From the NCBI RefSeq assembly GCF_964019385.1, contig NC_088649.1:10270025-10334024 (forward strand): a stretch of DNA of 64,000 nt, written 5' to 3'. Position numbers and translations under genes: made by a program. The notes under the pieces are model-generated. The model was not told the origin of the DNA and made no database searches. It was given only the letters and a program-made list of their open reading frames with translations. Shown piece after piece: positions 1-9,557 of this stretch. This stretch comes from Sycon ciliatum. Lineage: Eukaryota > Porifera > Calcarea > Leucosolenida > Sycettidae. Position 1 is the first letter of the stretch. The number at the start of each line of letters is the position of its first letter.

Positions 1-1
1 G

Positions 2-913
2 GGGAAGCCCATCAGGTTCGGCTACAAAATTTGGTGTTTATGTGGAAGTGATGGATTCCCGTACCACTTGCAAATTTACACCGGTCGCCAGGAAGGCAGG
101 CCAGTGAGTCCACTGGGCCTGAGAGTGGTTGGCGACATGGTCGATGTAATTCGAGTCCACTCCGACACCCGCTGCCACGAGTTATTCTTCGACAATTTCT
201 TCACCAGCTACAGCCTTTTGGAAATCCTGGCCGAGAAAAACATGCGTGCAGTCGGTACTGTTCGGGACAACCGCACTGGAGGTGCTAACCAGCGTTTGGT
301 CTCAACAAAAGAGCTCAAGAAGAAGGCCCGAGGCACATTTGATTACCGCTGCAATGGAACCGTGTTCATCTGCAAGTGGAATGACAATTCTGTCGTGAAT
401 GCCGCCAGCAACTATGCCACACACGAGCCCCTTGCAACTGTGAAAAGGAGGGTGAAGAATGTGTCTAACACCACTGTCACCCAGCCACATCTCATCCAAC
501 TGTATAACAAGGGAATGGGCGGTGTGGATCTTTTCGATCGGCTCCTGGGTTCTTATCCCCCACGCATCTCCGGCAAGAAGTGGTACTGGGCATTATTTGT
601 CAACCACCTGAATGCGACCGTTGTAGCTGCTTGGCGTCTGCACTGCAAGGTTCACGAGAAGCCTATGTCCCACATCGAGTTTCGTCGTGAGATCACCGTC
701 AGTTTGTTGAAAACCGACCTTCGCCCAGAACCACGAGTATCCGGACTTCCGATGGATGTGAGATATGATGGCGTCGGACACACAAGAGAGTCGACAACCC
801 AAGGTCGTTGTAAGGTTTGCAAGCGAAACACGAGATGCAAATGCTCCAAGTGTGGTGTTCGGCTGCATTTCGATCATGGTGCCAACTGCAACGAGTTGTA
901 TCACACACGCTAG
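2..913 (+). CDS. piggyBac-type transposase, C-terminal part (5' end outside window)
   Basis: The frame is already open at base 2, so only the C-terminal ~300 residues lie in the window; the first in-frame ATG is at 68. Visible piggyBac (DDE_Tnp_1_7) landmarks are KPIRFGYKIW at the very start, FFDNFFTS (a catalytic Asp), and NKGMGGVDLFDR, which carries the last two conserved Asp residues. The first catalytic Asp would lie upstream of the window. The C-terminus has a cysteine/histidine cluster (CKVC, CKCSKC, H, C) like the RING/PHD-type finger of many piggyBac proteins, which aids DNA-end binding. The protein would cut and paste DNA at TTAA sites in the nucleus. The visible frame has no stop or shift, so it could be a young transposon copy or a domesticated PGBD gene; flanking TIRs were not found here. 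It matters locally because a TTAA-flanked TIR element sits in the gene at 24.9-25.9 kb. Confidence 0.93.
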   Translation, partial: GKPIRFGYKIWCLCGSDGFPYHLQIYTGRQEGRPVSPLGLRVVGDMVDVIRVHSDTRCHELFFDNFFTSYSLLEILAEKNMRAVGTVRDNRTGGANQRLVSTKELKKKARGTFDYRCNGTVFICKWNDNSVVNAASNYATHEPLATVKRRVKNVSNTTVTQPHLIQLYNKGMGGVDLFDRLLGSYPPRISGKKWYWALFVNHLNATVVAAWRLHCKVHEKPMSHIEFRREITVSLLKTDLRPEPRVSGLPMDVRYDGVGHTRESTTQGRCKVCKRNTRCKCSKCGVRLHFDHGANCNELYHTR

Positions 914-1440
914 GTCGAGATCCGCAGCCATGATCCGCCAAGTAGCATCTATGGGCACTCCGTGAAGACAATCTCATGATTTCTATCTTCACTACTATTG
1001 TTTTATGTTTGCATTGCTCCACAAAAGCTTTCGCAGCAAAATAATTCATTTTAATCTGCCGTATCAACCTCGCATAAAAATCAGGGTGATTTTGGTACCC
1101 GATCCGGCCAACGTTCCCTTTTGGGAACATATCCATATTTCCATAACGCCTTGTCATATTTAGATCAAACTTATAGACATTCTTAATTGGTTCAATACAG
1201 TCCAAGATAACCAAAAAAAGTTCTCACAATTGAATGATTCCTGGTGTTGGCCAAATTAAGGTTAACACAAATGGAACACTGTAGAATGGAGGTGTTATGA
1301 ACCTTACCGTACCTACACATCTGAAATGCTAAGTTAATCACAAGGAGGAATAGAGGTACATAAATGGGTTGCATTATGGACTTGCCTTTGGTAGCTTTAG
1401 GGTTGGTTGTATCACATTATTAGTGCTGTTAACCATAGTT
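914..1440. other. no gene recognised
   Basis: AT-rich DNA downstream of the transposase stop. I see no coding domain, no RNA gene and no clear terminal repeat that would close the piggyBac element. Confidence 0.4.
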
Positions 1441-1690
1441 TCTTGCTGTATTGGGTGTCCAAGTTGGAAGGCTGTTGGAGTGCGCATCCAAGATGTGCTA
1501 GACCTGTTAGCCAGTTAGTTGTAGAACGTCAGTACCGTCGGTCAGTGTCGTGCAATGTTATTGCATGAGCTCATTGTTTAGCAACTGGTGGTGTTAGTGG
1601 ACATTATATTGTAACTTGTAGTTCCTTGGTCCTCTTTACTTTTTTTCAATCCTTGGCTCTCCATCCGAGTTCATTCTTGCATTGGATGTG
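1441..1690 (+). repeat. dispersed repeat, also present at 14.85-15.15 kb
   Basis: The block around GTTAGTGGACATTATATTG and CCTTGGCTCTCCATCCGA recurs at 15075-15165 in the same orientation and at 14855-15020 in reverse complement. It also shares the stretch around CTAGACCTGTTAGCCAGTTAG. It is an interspersed repeat of unknown class. Confidence 0.7.
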
Positions 1691-1960
1691 AATTTTCGTT
1701 TCATGATCTCCTCTGTTGTCCATATGTTTTATGCTGTGCATCAACACATCAACGTGGCCTCCTGATTTAAATTAACAAACTCCCAGGCCCGTCTCCATGT
1801 TTCAGCTACACTGGTTGATTACAATCAAAATTTCAAGGCTCTTTGTCGCTTGTATCAATCGAATACCGTTATCAAAAATGCCATGTTTAGGATAGGGACT
1901 GTCCTTCACCCAAGCAGTGCCATTTGTTTGACTCTGACTTTTAAATACGTCATTGCTTTA
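1691..1960. other. no gene recognised
   Basis: Non-coding stretch between the dispersed repeat and a (TAA)n tract. Nothing recognisable. Confidence 0.4.
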
Positions 1961-1980
1961 ATAATAATAATAATAATAAT
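1961..1980 (+). repeat. (TAA)n microsatellite bordering the Penelope-like palindrome
   Basis: Seven TAA units directly abut the outer end of the palindromic element. A second TAA tract (about 4183-4198) lies close to its other end, so the element appears to sit in, or to have carried, a TAA microsatellite. Confidence 0.85.
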
Positions 1981-1995
1981 TTAGACCCTAACTAG

Positions 1996-2325
1996 TGTAG
2001 TATCCCTGCCCGACCAATACGGAAGTAGTAGGAACTAATACGGAGCTTTGCCTGATGTATATTTAGTGTATCTCCGAATGTAAGCGAACGGCGTCTGCTG
2101 CATTAAAGCGGCTGCGCATTTCTGTTTTGAGATTAGATTAGATAGCAACGAAAGCTAACTCGAAGAAGAAGTAATTAACCTCTAGGTGAGCACCGGAGAG
2201 AAAGTTATTTATTTTGCCGCTTCTTCTTTCACTAATAATTATATCTCAGGTGTGTACCTGAGAGAAGTAGAATAAAACTAATTCTTGTTGATTTCACCGC
2301 GCCTACCACTCGGCTACCTGTTACA
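1996..2325 (+). repeat. left LTR
   Basis: About 330 bp, starting TGTAGTATCC and ending CTACCTGTTACA (TG...CA termini). It is followed two bases later by a primer-binding site, which fixes its orientation. Its reverse complement at 2725-3053 is nearly identical. Confidence 0.85.
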
Positions 2326-2326
2326 T

Positions 2327-2340
2327 TGGTGGCAGCGGTG
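2327..2340 (+). other. LTR-element primer-binding site, tRNA-Leu type
   Basis: TGGTGGCAGCGGTG matches the complement of the 3' end of animal tRNA-Leu (AAG family, ending CACCGCTGCCA plus CCA). It lies just inside the left LTR, as expected for a minus-strand primer site. Confidence 0.7.
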
Positions 2341-2412
2341 TAGTTTAAAATAAAACGACGTTATTTGACCCCAGACCCCCATGGCTCAACCCGCGGCAGC
2401 TTCCTGCGACGA

Positions 2413-2703
2413 ATGAAGATGAGAATCATGTTTCTTGCCTTCCTGGGCTTGGCCCTGCTTATTAGCCTGCAGCACAGTCAGGGTGCTAGCGTGGATCACC
2501 CTTCTCTCCGCACGGCACACACTGGAGACTCCGATGGCGATTCCAAGCAACCCGCTACCTACATGTATCCTACCGGTGGTGATGGCGAAGCTGATGGGGA
2601 CGACGACAGGCAGGCTGCTGCCCGACAAGGAGGGTATTCCCCAAGACAGGCAGCGTTTGATTTTCGCCCGCACGCAGTTGGCAGACGGCCGAACCCTGAG
2701 TGA
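2413..2703 (+). CDS. small putative secreted protein inside the LTR pair, unknown function
   Basis: 96-codon intronless ORF. The N-terminus ([20 protein letters not shown]) reads as a classic signal peptide, with a likely cut after HSQG, leaving an acidic Gly/Asp/Arg-rich mature chain of about 75 residues without cysteines. An in-frame ATG upstream at 2365 would add 16 residues and bury the signal, so 2413 is the better start. It does not resemble gag, protease, RT or integrase. Its position between a primer-binding site and an inverted LTR suggests a captured host cDNA, but it could be chance coding. I do not recognise a family. Confidence 0.45.
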   Translation: MKMRIMFLAFLGLALLISLQHSQGASVDHPSLRTAHTGDSDGDSKQPATYMYPTGGDGEADGDDDRQAAARQGGYSPRQAAFDFRPHAVGRRPNPE

Positions 2704-2724
2704 CTACAACGTTCAGCAGGAGTA

Positions 2725-3053
2725 TGTAATGGGTAGCCGAGTGGTAGGCGCGGTGAAATCAACAAGAATTAGTTTTATTCTACTTCTCTCAGGTACACAC
2801 CTGAGATATAATTATTAGTGAAAGAAGAAGCGGAAAAAAAATAACTTTCTCTCCGGTGCTCACCTAGAGGTTAACTACTTCTTCTTCGAGTTAGCTTTCT
2901 TTGCTCTCTAATCTAATCTCAAAACAGAAATGCGCAGCCGCTTTAATGCAGCAGATGCCGTACGCTTACATACGGAGATACACTAAATATACATCAGGCA
3001 AAGCTCCGTATTAGTTCCTACTACTTCCGTATTGGTCGGGCAGGGATACTACA
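2725..3053 (-). repeat. right LTR, inverted relative to the left one
   Basis: Reverse-complement copy of 1996-2325 with a few differences (for example TGTAATGGGTAG against TGTAACAGGTAG at the inner end). It ends GGATACTACA at 3053, directly before the resumed Penelope-like arm. Confidence 0.85.
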
Positions 3054-3192
3054 TTAGCGCGAGAAAATGAGAGCTGAAAGAAACATTACATCAATCAACG
3101 ATATCAGGTGACAACAGATGCGATAAATTCACCACTAGAAAGTAACCATGCAACCACAAACGAGAACTACTGATCTAAATTCACAAACAATT

Positions 3193-3557
3193 TCAACGTA
3201 AACAAATTTTTTTCTGCCTACACAAAATCGGCTTGGTGGTAAAAATGTAGATAGACTCCAATACACGCAAATACCGTTGACTACGTGAACGAGACCAAAC
3301 AGAAAAGCAATCATCAGTATAACTAGAACGACAATCACTATTCTGAACAAGATGGTTAGCAACAGAAGATTCATACACCCTAACACCGCTACTAGAACCA
3401 GTACATACTTTGGAATTACGTGACAATGAAACCGACCTGACATTCCTTGCCGCTACTGCAAATCCAGACGAGGCCGATGTAGATGTCAGTACCAAAGGCA
3501 CGTCCGTTACTGGCACTGCCTGCTGCGATGATGCTCCCTTTGACGTTCCAATGGCTG
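3193..3557 (-). pseudogene. Penelope-like GIY-YIG protein tail, left arm copy
   Basis: Reading outward on the minus strand, this arm encodes the same tail as 3655-4048 on the plus strand, including the LESIYIF and KPILCRQKK motifs. It is the mirror copy in the palindrome and lacks RT and the GIY-YIG core. Confidence 0.6.
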
Positions 3558-3654
3558 TTGATGTTGATGAAGAGGAGGAGGGAGATGAGGAAGATGCTGA
3601 CGATGACGACAACGACGGAGACGATAAAGACTCTGCTAACCTCGCCCTACAACC

Positions 3655-4048
3655 TACAGCCATTGGAACGTCAAAGGGAGCGTCATCGCAGCAGGCAGTG
3701 CCAGTAACGGACGTGCCTTTGGTACTGACATCTACATTGGCCTCGTCTGGATTTGCAGTAGCGGCAAGGAATGTCAGGTCGGTTTCATTGTCACGTAATT
3801 CCAAAGTATGTACTGGTTCTAGTAGCGGTGTTAGGGTGTATGAATCTTCTGTTGCTAACCATCTTGTTCAGAATAGTGATTGTCGTTCTAGTTATACTGA
3901 TGATTGCTTTTCTGTTTGGTCTCGTTCACGTAGTCAAAGGTATTTGCGTGTATTGGAGTCTATCTACATTTTTACCACCAAGCCGATTTTGTGTAGGCAG
4001 AAAAAGAATTTGTTTACGTTGAAATTGTTTGTGAATTTAGATCAGTAG
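3655..4048 (+). pseudogene. Penelope-like GIY-YIG protein tail, right arm copy
   Basis: The frame ends in DDCFSVWSRSRSQRYLRVLE followed by SIYIFTTKPILCRQKK. This matches the pattern typical of the C-terminus of Penelope-like RT/GIY-YIG proteins (F.VL.RAR...LKVLE...I....P.LC.QK) and the decayed copy at 60.28-60.76 kb. RT and the endonuclease core are missing, so this is a 5'-truncated remnant. The acidic linker encoded in the loop (3558-3654) also has a counterpart in the 60-kb copy. The open frame runs through the loop on both strands because the arms mirror each other. Confidence 0.6.
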
Positions 4049-4195
4049 TTCTCGTTTGTGGTTGCATGGTTACTTTCTAGTGGTGAATTTATCGCATCTG
4101 TTGTCACCTGATATCGTTGATTGATGTAATGTTTCTTTCAGCTCTCATTTTCTCGCGCTAGTTAGGGTCTAAATTATTACTTGCAATAATAATAA

Positions 4196-4358
4196 TAAGA
4201 AAGGGTTTGTTCCCCACACCGGAGCTCGCGCTATTCCGCCGACTTTACTTGACACTTGACTGACTCACGACTGCCATCCAGAGCACACGAGAAGTCCATC
4301 GAACCTTTGACTCGGCGGAATAGCGCGAGCTCCGGTGTGGGGAGCAAACCCTTTCTTA
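4196..4358. mobile_element. short foldback element (MITE-like)
   Basis: 163 bp with about 46-bp near-perfect inverted arms (TAAGAAAGGGTTTGTTCCCC... and its complement ending 4358), enclosing about 70 bp. It has no coding capacity. TAA microsatellite lies on its left side. Confidence 0.8.
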
Positions 4359-4441
4359 CAAATTATCGCCGAAGTCGCAACCACTACTTCGTAATAATAA
4401 TAATAATAATAATTTTACAAGAAGTCGGAGGCGGATAATAC

Positions 4442-5244
4442 TTTAATAACGAAGGTACGTGTTGGGTCGTAAGTATCCACGCAAACACACATCCAGTCAA
4501 AATATGGCACTTGTCAAAGTATCCGAACGTTTTCGGTCCCTTCTCATCAAGGATTATACAGGGAATGGCTAAAGTTGGAAAGACTAAAACTTATATAGCG
4601 TAAAGATATGAGATAACAACACTCGTGACAAGGTGGAAAAAGTATCAAGTTCAGCACGACAGAAAACTCGAAGGAAATAATAATAGCGACAAGAACATAG
4701 TGAGCAAATTAAGTTACATTGTTAACACCTCGACGAGGAGTAACACCAAACAATTGTAGCGACAACACATTTTCTTTCTGTACGCAAAGTTCAGGATCTA
4801 ACTTACGGATATACAAAGCTTCTAACACAGCCAGATGCAACGCACATCTACCACGTGACAATATTGAGAACACATTATCACTGTACAACTCACGACAATT
4901 GGTACGGGCTGACAGAATGTGTTGTCGCTACAATTGTTTGGTGTTACTCCTCGTCGAGGTGTTAACAATGTAACTTAATTTGCTCACTATGTTCTTGTCG
5001 CTATTATTATTTCCTTCGAGTTTTGTGTCGTGCTGAACTTGATACTTTTTCCACCTTGTCACGTGTGTTGTTATCTCATATATTTACGCTATATAAGTTT
5101 TAGTCTTTCCAACTTGAGCCATTCCCTGTATAATCCTTGATGAGAAGGGACCGAAAACGTTCGGATACTTTGACAAGTGCCTTATTTTGACTGGATGTGT
5201 GTTTGCGTGGATACTTACGACCCAACACGTACCTTCGTTATTAA
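4442..5244. mobile_element. second palindromic Penelope-like 3'-end pair
   Basis: Inverted arms of about 330 bp (4442-4773 and 4915-5244) flank a 140-bp loop. The outer end is TTTAATAACGAAGGTACGTG and its complement. TAA tracts lie on both sides. The loop and inner arm encode, on the minus strand, a Penelope-like tail (see 4745-4935). The architecture matches the first palindrome although the sequence differs, so paired inverted copies arose twice here. Confidence 0.7.
4745..4935 (-). pseudogene. Penelope-like GIY-YIG protein tail
   Basis: On the minus strand the loop reads NVFSILSRGRCALHLAVLEA and then LYIRKLDPELCVQKENVLSL. This is the same C-terminal pattern as the tails at 4.0 kb and 60.3 kb. 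It is truncated on the 5' side. Confidence 0.6.
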
Positions 5245-5257
5245 AATAATAATAATT

Positions 5258-5301
5258 CAGACTTTTCCTTTCCCGTTTGTCTCTTTCCCTCAAAACCAGG
5301 T
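5258..5301 (+). repeat. 3' fragment of a tRNA-derived SINE
   Basis: CAGACTTTTCC followed by CCCGTTTGTCTCTTTCCCTC and AAAACCAG is the 3' body of the SINE seen complete at 11.26-11.71 kb. It is followed by (TAA)n, the usual tail of this family. Confidence 0.75.
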
Positions 5302-5322
5302 AATAATAATAATAATAATAAT

Positions 5323-8300
5323 TTTTTTCCTAACGATGTGAACGGTTGCACTTTCTGAGCTCTGATGAGCAGAGCTTCCTTAGCGTTGCTCAATGGCTCG
5401 TCCGCTCAGGAAATTGAACGTTTTGTTCATTGAAATACTTATTTCAATAATGGATGGAAATGGGGGCCAGGGGGCCCGGAGAAAGCGCTGGTCGGAGGAG
5501 GAAGTGAGAGTGTTGGCTGAGTGCTACGCAATTGCGACGCCTGGAGGTGTCCAGTCTCGTGGGTACATGCGACGGATGCACGATGCTTGGTGTGGCAGGG
5601 GCCTGGAGAGACAGGTAAGCGAGGTAAATTTGGCCAACCAGTTGCGAGAAATTCGGAAGAGGGGACGACTCTCCTCCGCCGATGTCGAGGCCATTCGTCA
5701 GCAGTGCACGGCAGAAGAACCAGCAAGGACGGAGACCAGTCCAGAGGCGTCTCGGGATGTGCTATGTGAGGAAGCCATGGTGACTGGAGCGCTAGGCGAC
5801 CGTGGCCTGGCGGGGTGCTGCGGTGGGGCTGGTGCTTCTGCAACTGCTAGTACTACTAGTGCTACTACAGCTAGTGCAGTTGCTGCTGCTGCTGGTGCGA
5901 CTACTGCTGCTGACATGACACCGCATGGCCAGGCTGTGTGCGCTTGTGCATGTGGAAGCAGTTCACCCCACGGTACGTGTACATGTGAGTTACCTAGTAC
6001 TAGTGATGACAGTGATGACAGTGATGATGTGGCGTGTGGTGTTGAACCCAATCTACCGACTGTAGAAAACGCCACCAACACTGATGCTGAGCAGTACAAC
6101 CTGGAAGATGAGCTGCTGCCCAAGGAGATTAGTGATGTAACGGAGGAGTTAGAGAAGAGGTATCGTGCAGAGGTCGTGGCCGACATGGCACAGCGACAAT
6201 GCCTCCCTAATCCAACAAAAAAGCATGTACAAAATAAATTATTATACAGTGTTACCGCCATGGTCAACTCTCAGCTCAGGCTTGTGTGTCGCCGGCTATT
6301 TCCTGATGGTGAGGCGTCGCTCCATGAGATAAATTGCCTTGTGTATGCTGGTGCTTGCGTTTGCATATCGACTATCCAAGGCAGTCAGAATCATCCGACT
6401 GGCAATGCCAAGCAAAACGGAAGTGACAAGGACCATCCGCCGCAGTGGCAGATCCGATTGACAAAGGAAATCGATCAACTCCGCTCGGATGTTTCCCGAC
6501 TCACCAGCATGCTACGATATCCATCGGAGAAACATCATGACTTCTGGAGGAGATATGAAGTTGAAGTCGGAAACACAGACGAGTTGGAAATGAAGCTACA
6601 GGGAAAGAAAGATCGACTTCTTGCGCTAGCAGCCAGGATGCGTCGATACCGAGAAAATGAAAAGGCCAAAAAAGCCAACAAAATGTTCCAAATGAATGAG
6701 CGTGCTTTCTACCGGACGCTTCGGGAGCCTGCACACCCTGTTAGTGGTGCTTCAAATCGATTGGAGACGCCGCAATTTCCAGAGGCGGGTGAAGCCACCG
6801 AATTCTGGAGTGATCTTCTGTCTACACCTGCGCCGTTCACCGCTGGTGAGTGGTATGTAAGGCAAGCAGAATATTATGAAGAACACGTCCCTGTGCAGAG
6901 TAGCGCAGTTATCACCCAGGACATTCTGGCTGACTGCCTGCGCAAACTAGCCTTGTGGAGGGCTCCGGGCCATGACAAGTTGCATGGGTACTGGTGGAAG
7001 AGGCTGACAAGCCTGCACTCTTACCTTCGGAGAGCCTTCCAGAGGGTGATAGATGGCCACAGTGACATTCCGGGATGGTTGACGTCTGGCGCTACTACTC
7101 TCCTTCCTAAGACTTCTCCACCTTCGGCAATGCCCAAAGATTATAGACCAATTACGTGTCTTCCGATACAGTACAAGCTCTTTACCGCCGCCATATCGAA
7201 GATTATGTGGCAGCACATCAATCAACATGAAATACTTGCAACGGAGCAGCGCGGTTGTGCAGCAGCTGGTCTTGGTTGCAAGGAGCACCTGATGGTGGAT
7301 AAGATGATTCTGGAGGATGCCCATACGAAAGGGCGAAATCTGGTCATGGCATGCCTGGACTTCAAAAAGGCATTTGATAGTGTGTCGCATGAATGGATTC
7401 TACATGCTTTGACGATGTATCGATTCCACCCGTCTTTGGTCACAACTATTGCTCGTAGCATGCGGAACTGGAGAACGACAATGCACATATGCGACCAGGG
7501 AAGATGCAGGGTCACTACCGGCAACATTTCAATAAGAAGAGGCATATTTCAAGGTGACACATTATCCCCGTTACTGTTTTGCCTGGCGCTAAACCCAATC
7601 AGTTTTGAGCTCAACCGATTGCCTTTGGGATACAGAGTCAGCTGAAGAGACGCCGAGTTGTCTATCAATCACTCTTGGTACATGGACGACATTAAACTCT
7701 ATGGGAAAACTACAAAGGATGTGACTACCCTCGTGTCTACCGTGTGTGGCGTTGGTGATGACATCGGCATGAATCTCAACCCGGCCAAGTGTGCCGTGCT
7801 GCACGTCAGGAGAGGAAAACCAGATGAAGGATGCTCTATCCAGGTTGGCGATGAGACCATTGCAGAGTCGCTACGACTCAATGAAACATACAAGTACCTT
7901 GGAGTAGTGCAAGCAGCCATGATACCTCACCCGAAGCTCAAGACGCAACTCACTGCAGAATACAAAAAGAGATTGTATCTGCTTCTTAACAGTGGATTGA
8001 ATGCGCGAAACATGATCAAGGCCATCAATACGTATGCTCTGCCGGTTATGACATATAGTTATGGAATCGTAAATTGGACCGAGGCTGAAATCAAGACAAC
8101 AGATCGAGTGACAAGATCAGCCTTGACTGCGTCTGGATTTCACCACCCCAAAGCCTCAGTCAACAGGCTCTACATGAAGAGGGGAGATGGAGGCCGGGGC
8201 TTCGTCTCTTGTGAGGATATGCACGGCCGGAGCATGTGTGGCCTGGCCCGCTACATGAGTACCAGCCCAATAGACAGAATAAGCCTGCTTTATCAGTATC

Positions 8301-9557
8301 ATCAACAAAAGCCTACAACAAAAAGCCACTCAATAACTGCAAAGGCCGCTAAGTTCCTGTCGAGTTTGGATCTGCCAGCAGCTGGACCAGCTTTACCCAA
8401 TAAGCATACCATTAAACAAGCGTGCGCTGAGCGAAAATCCAAAACACTTTCCACTATGCCGCTGCATGGGAGATATTGGAGCCGATTGGAGGAGAATCGC
8501 CTAGATAAGGAGCTTACCTTCATGTGGTTGAAATCAAGGACACTGAAACCTTCAACTGAAGGTATGATTATGGCAGCACAAGACCAATCCCTCAAAACGA
8601 AAAATTACCAATACGCCATAATGAAGTCAATTCCTCGAACTGATGCCAATTGCAGGCTTTGCAAGGGCAGCTTAGAAACAATTGACCACATTGTCAGTGC
8701 CTGCCCAGTTCTTGCTCGGACCAGTTACATTGAACGACATAACCGGATAGTAAAGTATGTGCACTTCGAAATGTGTAAAGCACGAGATCTACCTACTGGT
8801 GCTTCACGATTCGACCACCAGCTCAAGGCATTGGTCAAGAGTAATCAGTATCGCCTCTATTGGGAGTATTCGGTCCCAACTGACCTGAAACTATCAGCAA
8901 ACAGGCCCGATCTGCTCCTTGTTGATGACAAGGAGCGCATCGCCTACATTATAGACATCAGCGTTCCTGGTGAGAACAACATCAATAAGAAAATGGCTGA
9001 AAAGCGCTCGAAATATTATGATTTGAAGCGGGAGATTTCGAGGATTTGGTCCCTCAACCAGGTTGACGTGGTCCCTGTGGTTGTCGGTGCCCTGGGAGGC
9101 TTGGTGGGGGAGACTCCTCAATGCCTTCGGACTGTGCAGGGAGGAGACCTGGCTATTGTGCAACAGGAGGCTATACAAGGTTCGATTAAAATACTGAGAA
9201 CTATCCTTAACATGTAGATGCACCTCTGCTGCGTTTGCATGTTCAATAGCTAAGAGACTTGAATAACGACTGATAAAGACTGATATTTCCTTTGTTACTA
9301 CTCCCTTCATTGGTTGATGTATTTTGCCTGTCGCTGCAAATTCTTTATTATTGTTTTGATGTTGGAGTTCGGATTGAGTTTCTTTCCTTTCTTCCTCTTC
9401 CTTCAACTAGTTCTTGTCCCTTTGGTTTTTAGGTTTTATTTATTTATTTATTTTTGTTTTTGTTTTTTCACTTTCTTTTTGCTGTCCCACCCATGGAAAT
9501 ATTTCCCGGTGGGTCTGGCTTATCGCCTTCGAAAGAAGTGAATAAAGGAGAAATAAT
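5323..9557 (+). mobile_element. R4/Dong-like non-LTR retrotransposon (RLE type), nearly full length
   Basis: Single-ORF LINE of about 4.2 kb: short leader (5323-5392), one long ORF, and a ~340-bp 3' UTR ending in GAATAAAGGAGAAATAATAAA. It is preceded by a (TAA)n tract and followed directly by a related LINE. The combination of N-terminal Myb-like domain, RT, C-X2-C-X8-H-X4-C knuckle and RPD...D restriction-like endonuclease is that of RLE LINEs. TAA-repeat targets are described for Dong. Assignment to the R4/Dong clade is an inference from architecture. Confidence 0.8.
5393..9217 (+). pseudogene. RLE LINE polyprotein with one in-frame UGA
   Basis: 1,275-codon frame (both stops counted) broken only by TGA at 7643-7645, twelve codons before the catalytic YMDD at 7679. 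Order of parts: Myb/SANT-like DNA-binding region from about residue 33 (RWSEEEVRVLAECY... to about 104); a Cys-rich stretch and a DDSDDSDD patch; a coiled, charged region around residues 360-440; RT with RAPGHDKLHGYWW, YRPITCLPIQYK, CLDFKKAFDSV and GDTLSPLLF; then YMDD. After it come the thumb, a zinc knuckle (CRLC...H....C) and the endonuclease block RPDLLLVDD...IIDISVP followed by VVPVVVGALGG. The protein would nick target DNA and prime reverse transcription from its RNA. An ATG at 5450 is an alternative start just before the Myb region. The single lesion suggests a recent copy. Confidence 0.88.

Larger units (their letters stand above)
1996..3053. mobile_element. LTR-flanked insertion with LTRs in inverted orientation
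   Basis: Two nearly identical ~330-bp repeats bound this insertion, but in opposite orientation: it begins TGTAGTATCC and ends GGATACTACA. The flanks CTAG (left) and TTAG (right) look like an imperfect 4-bp target duplication in the Penelope-like arm. The inner part (2326-2724) holds a primer-binding site next to the left LTR and a short secreted-protein ORF. No gag-pol is present: an ATG at 2380 opens only [11 protein letters not shown] before a stop. Normal LTR elements have direct LTRs, so this is a rearranged or template-switched product. Confidence 0.8.
1978..4176. mobile_element. palindromic pair of Penelope-like 3' ends with a nested LTR insertion
   Basis: The outer ends are inverted copies: TTTAGACCCTAACTAG at about 1980-1995 and its complement at 4158-4175. 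Removing the nested block 1996-3053 brings TAGCGCGAGAAAATGAGAGC together exactly as on the right side. The arms (about 3054-3557 and 3655-4160) are nearly identical over about 500 bp, and a loop of about 100 bp at 3558-3654 encodes an acidic stretch. Each arm encodes the same protein tail read outward; this tail resembles the end of Penelope-like GIY-YIG proteins (see 3655-4048). Penelope-like elements are known to form partial and inverted copies. I infer two 5'-truncated copies joined head to head. Confidence 0.75.

Noticed and set aside
3410-4048. A single 212-residue acidic protein gene
   Set aside because: The frame runs through a palindrome and its loop. The same protein is encoded on the opposite strand, so it is two mirrored transposon tails.
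5135-5165. TTGATGAG...CGAAA motif in the Penelope-like arm (hammerheads occur in some Penelope elements)
   Set aside because: The first conserved base is T instead of C and helices could not be drawn. Weak resemblance only.
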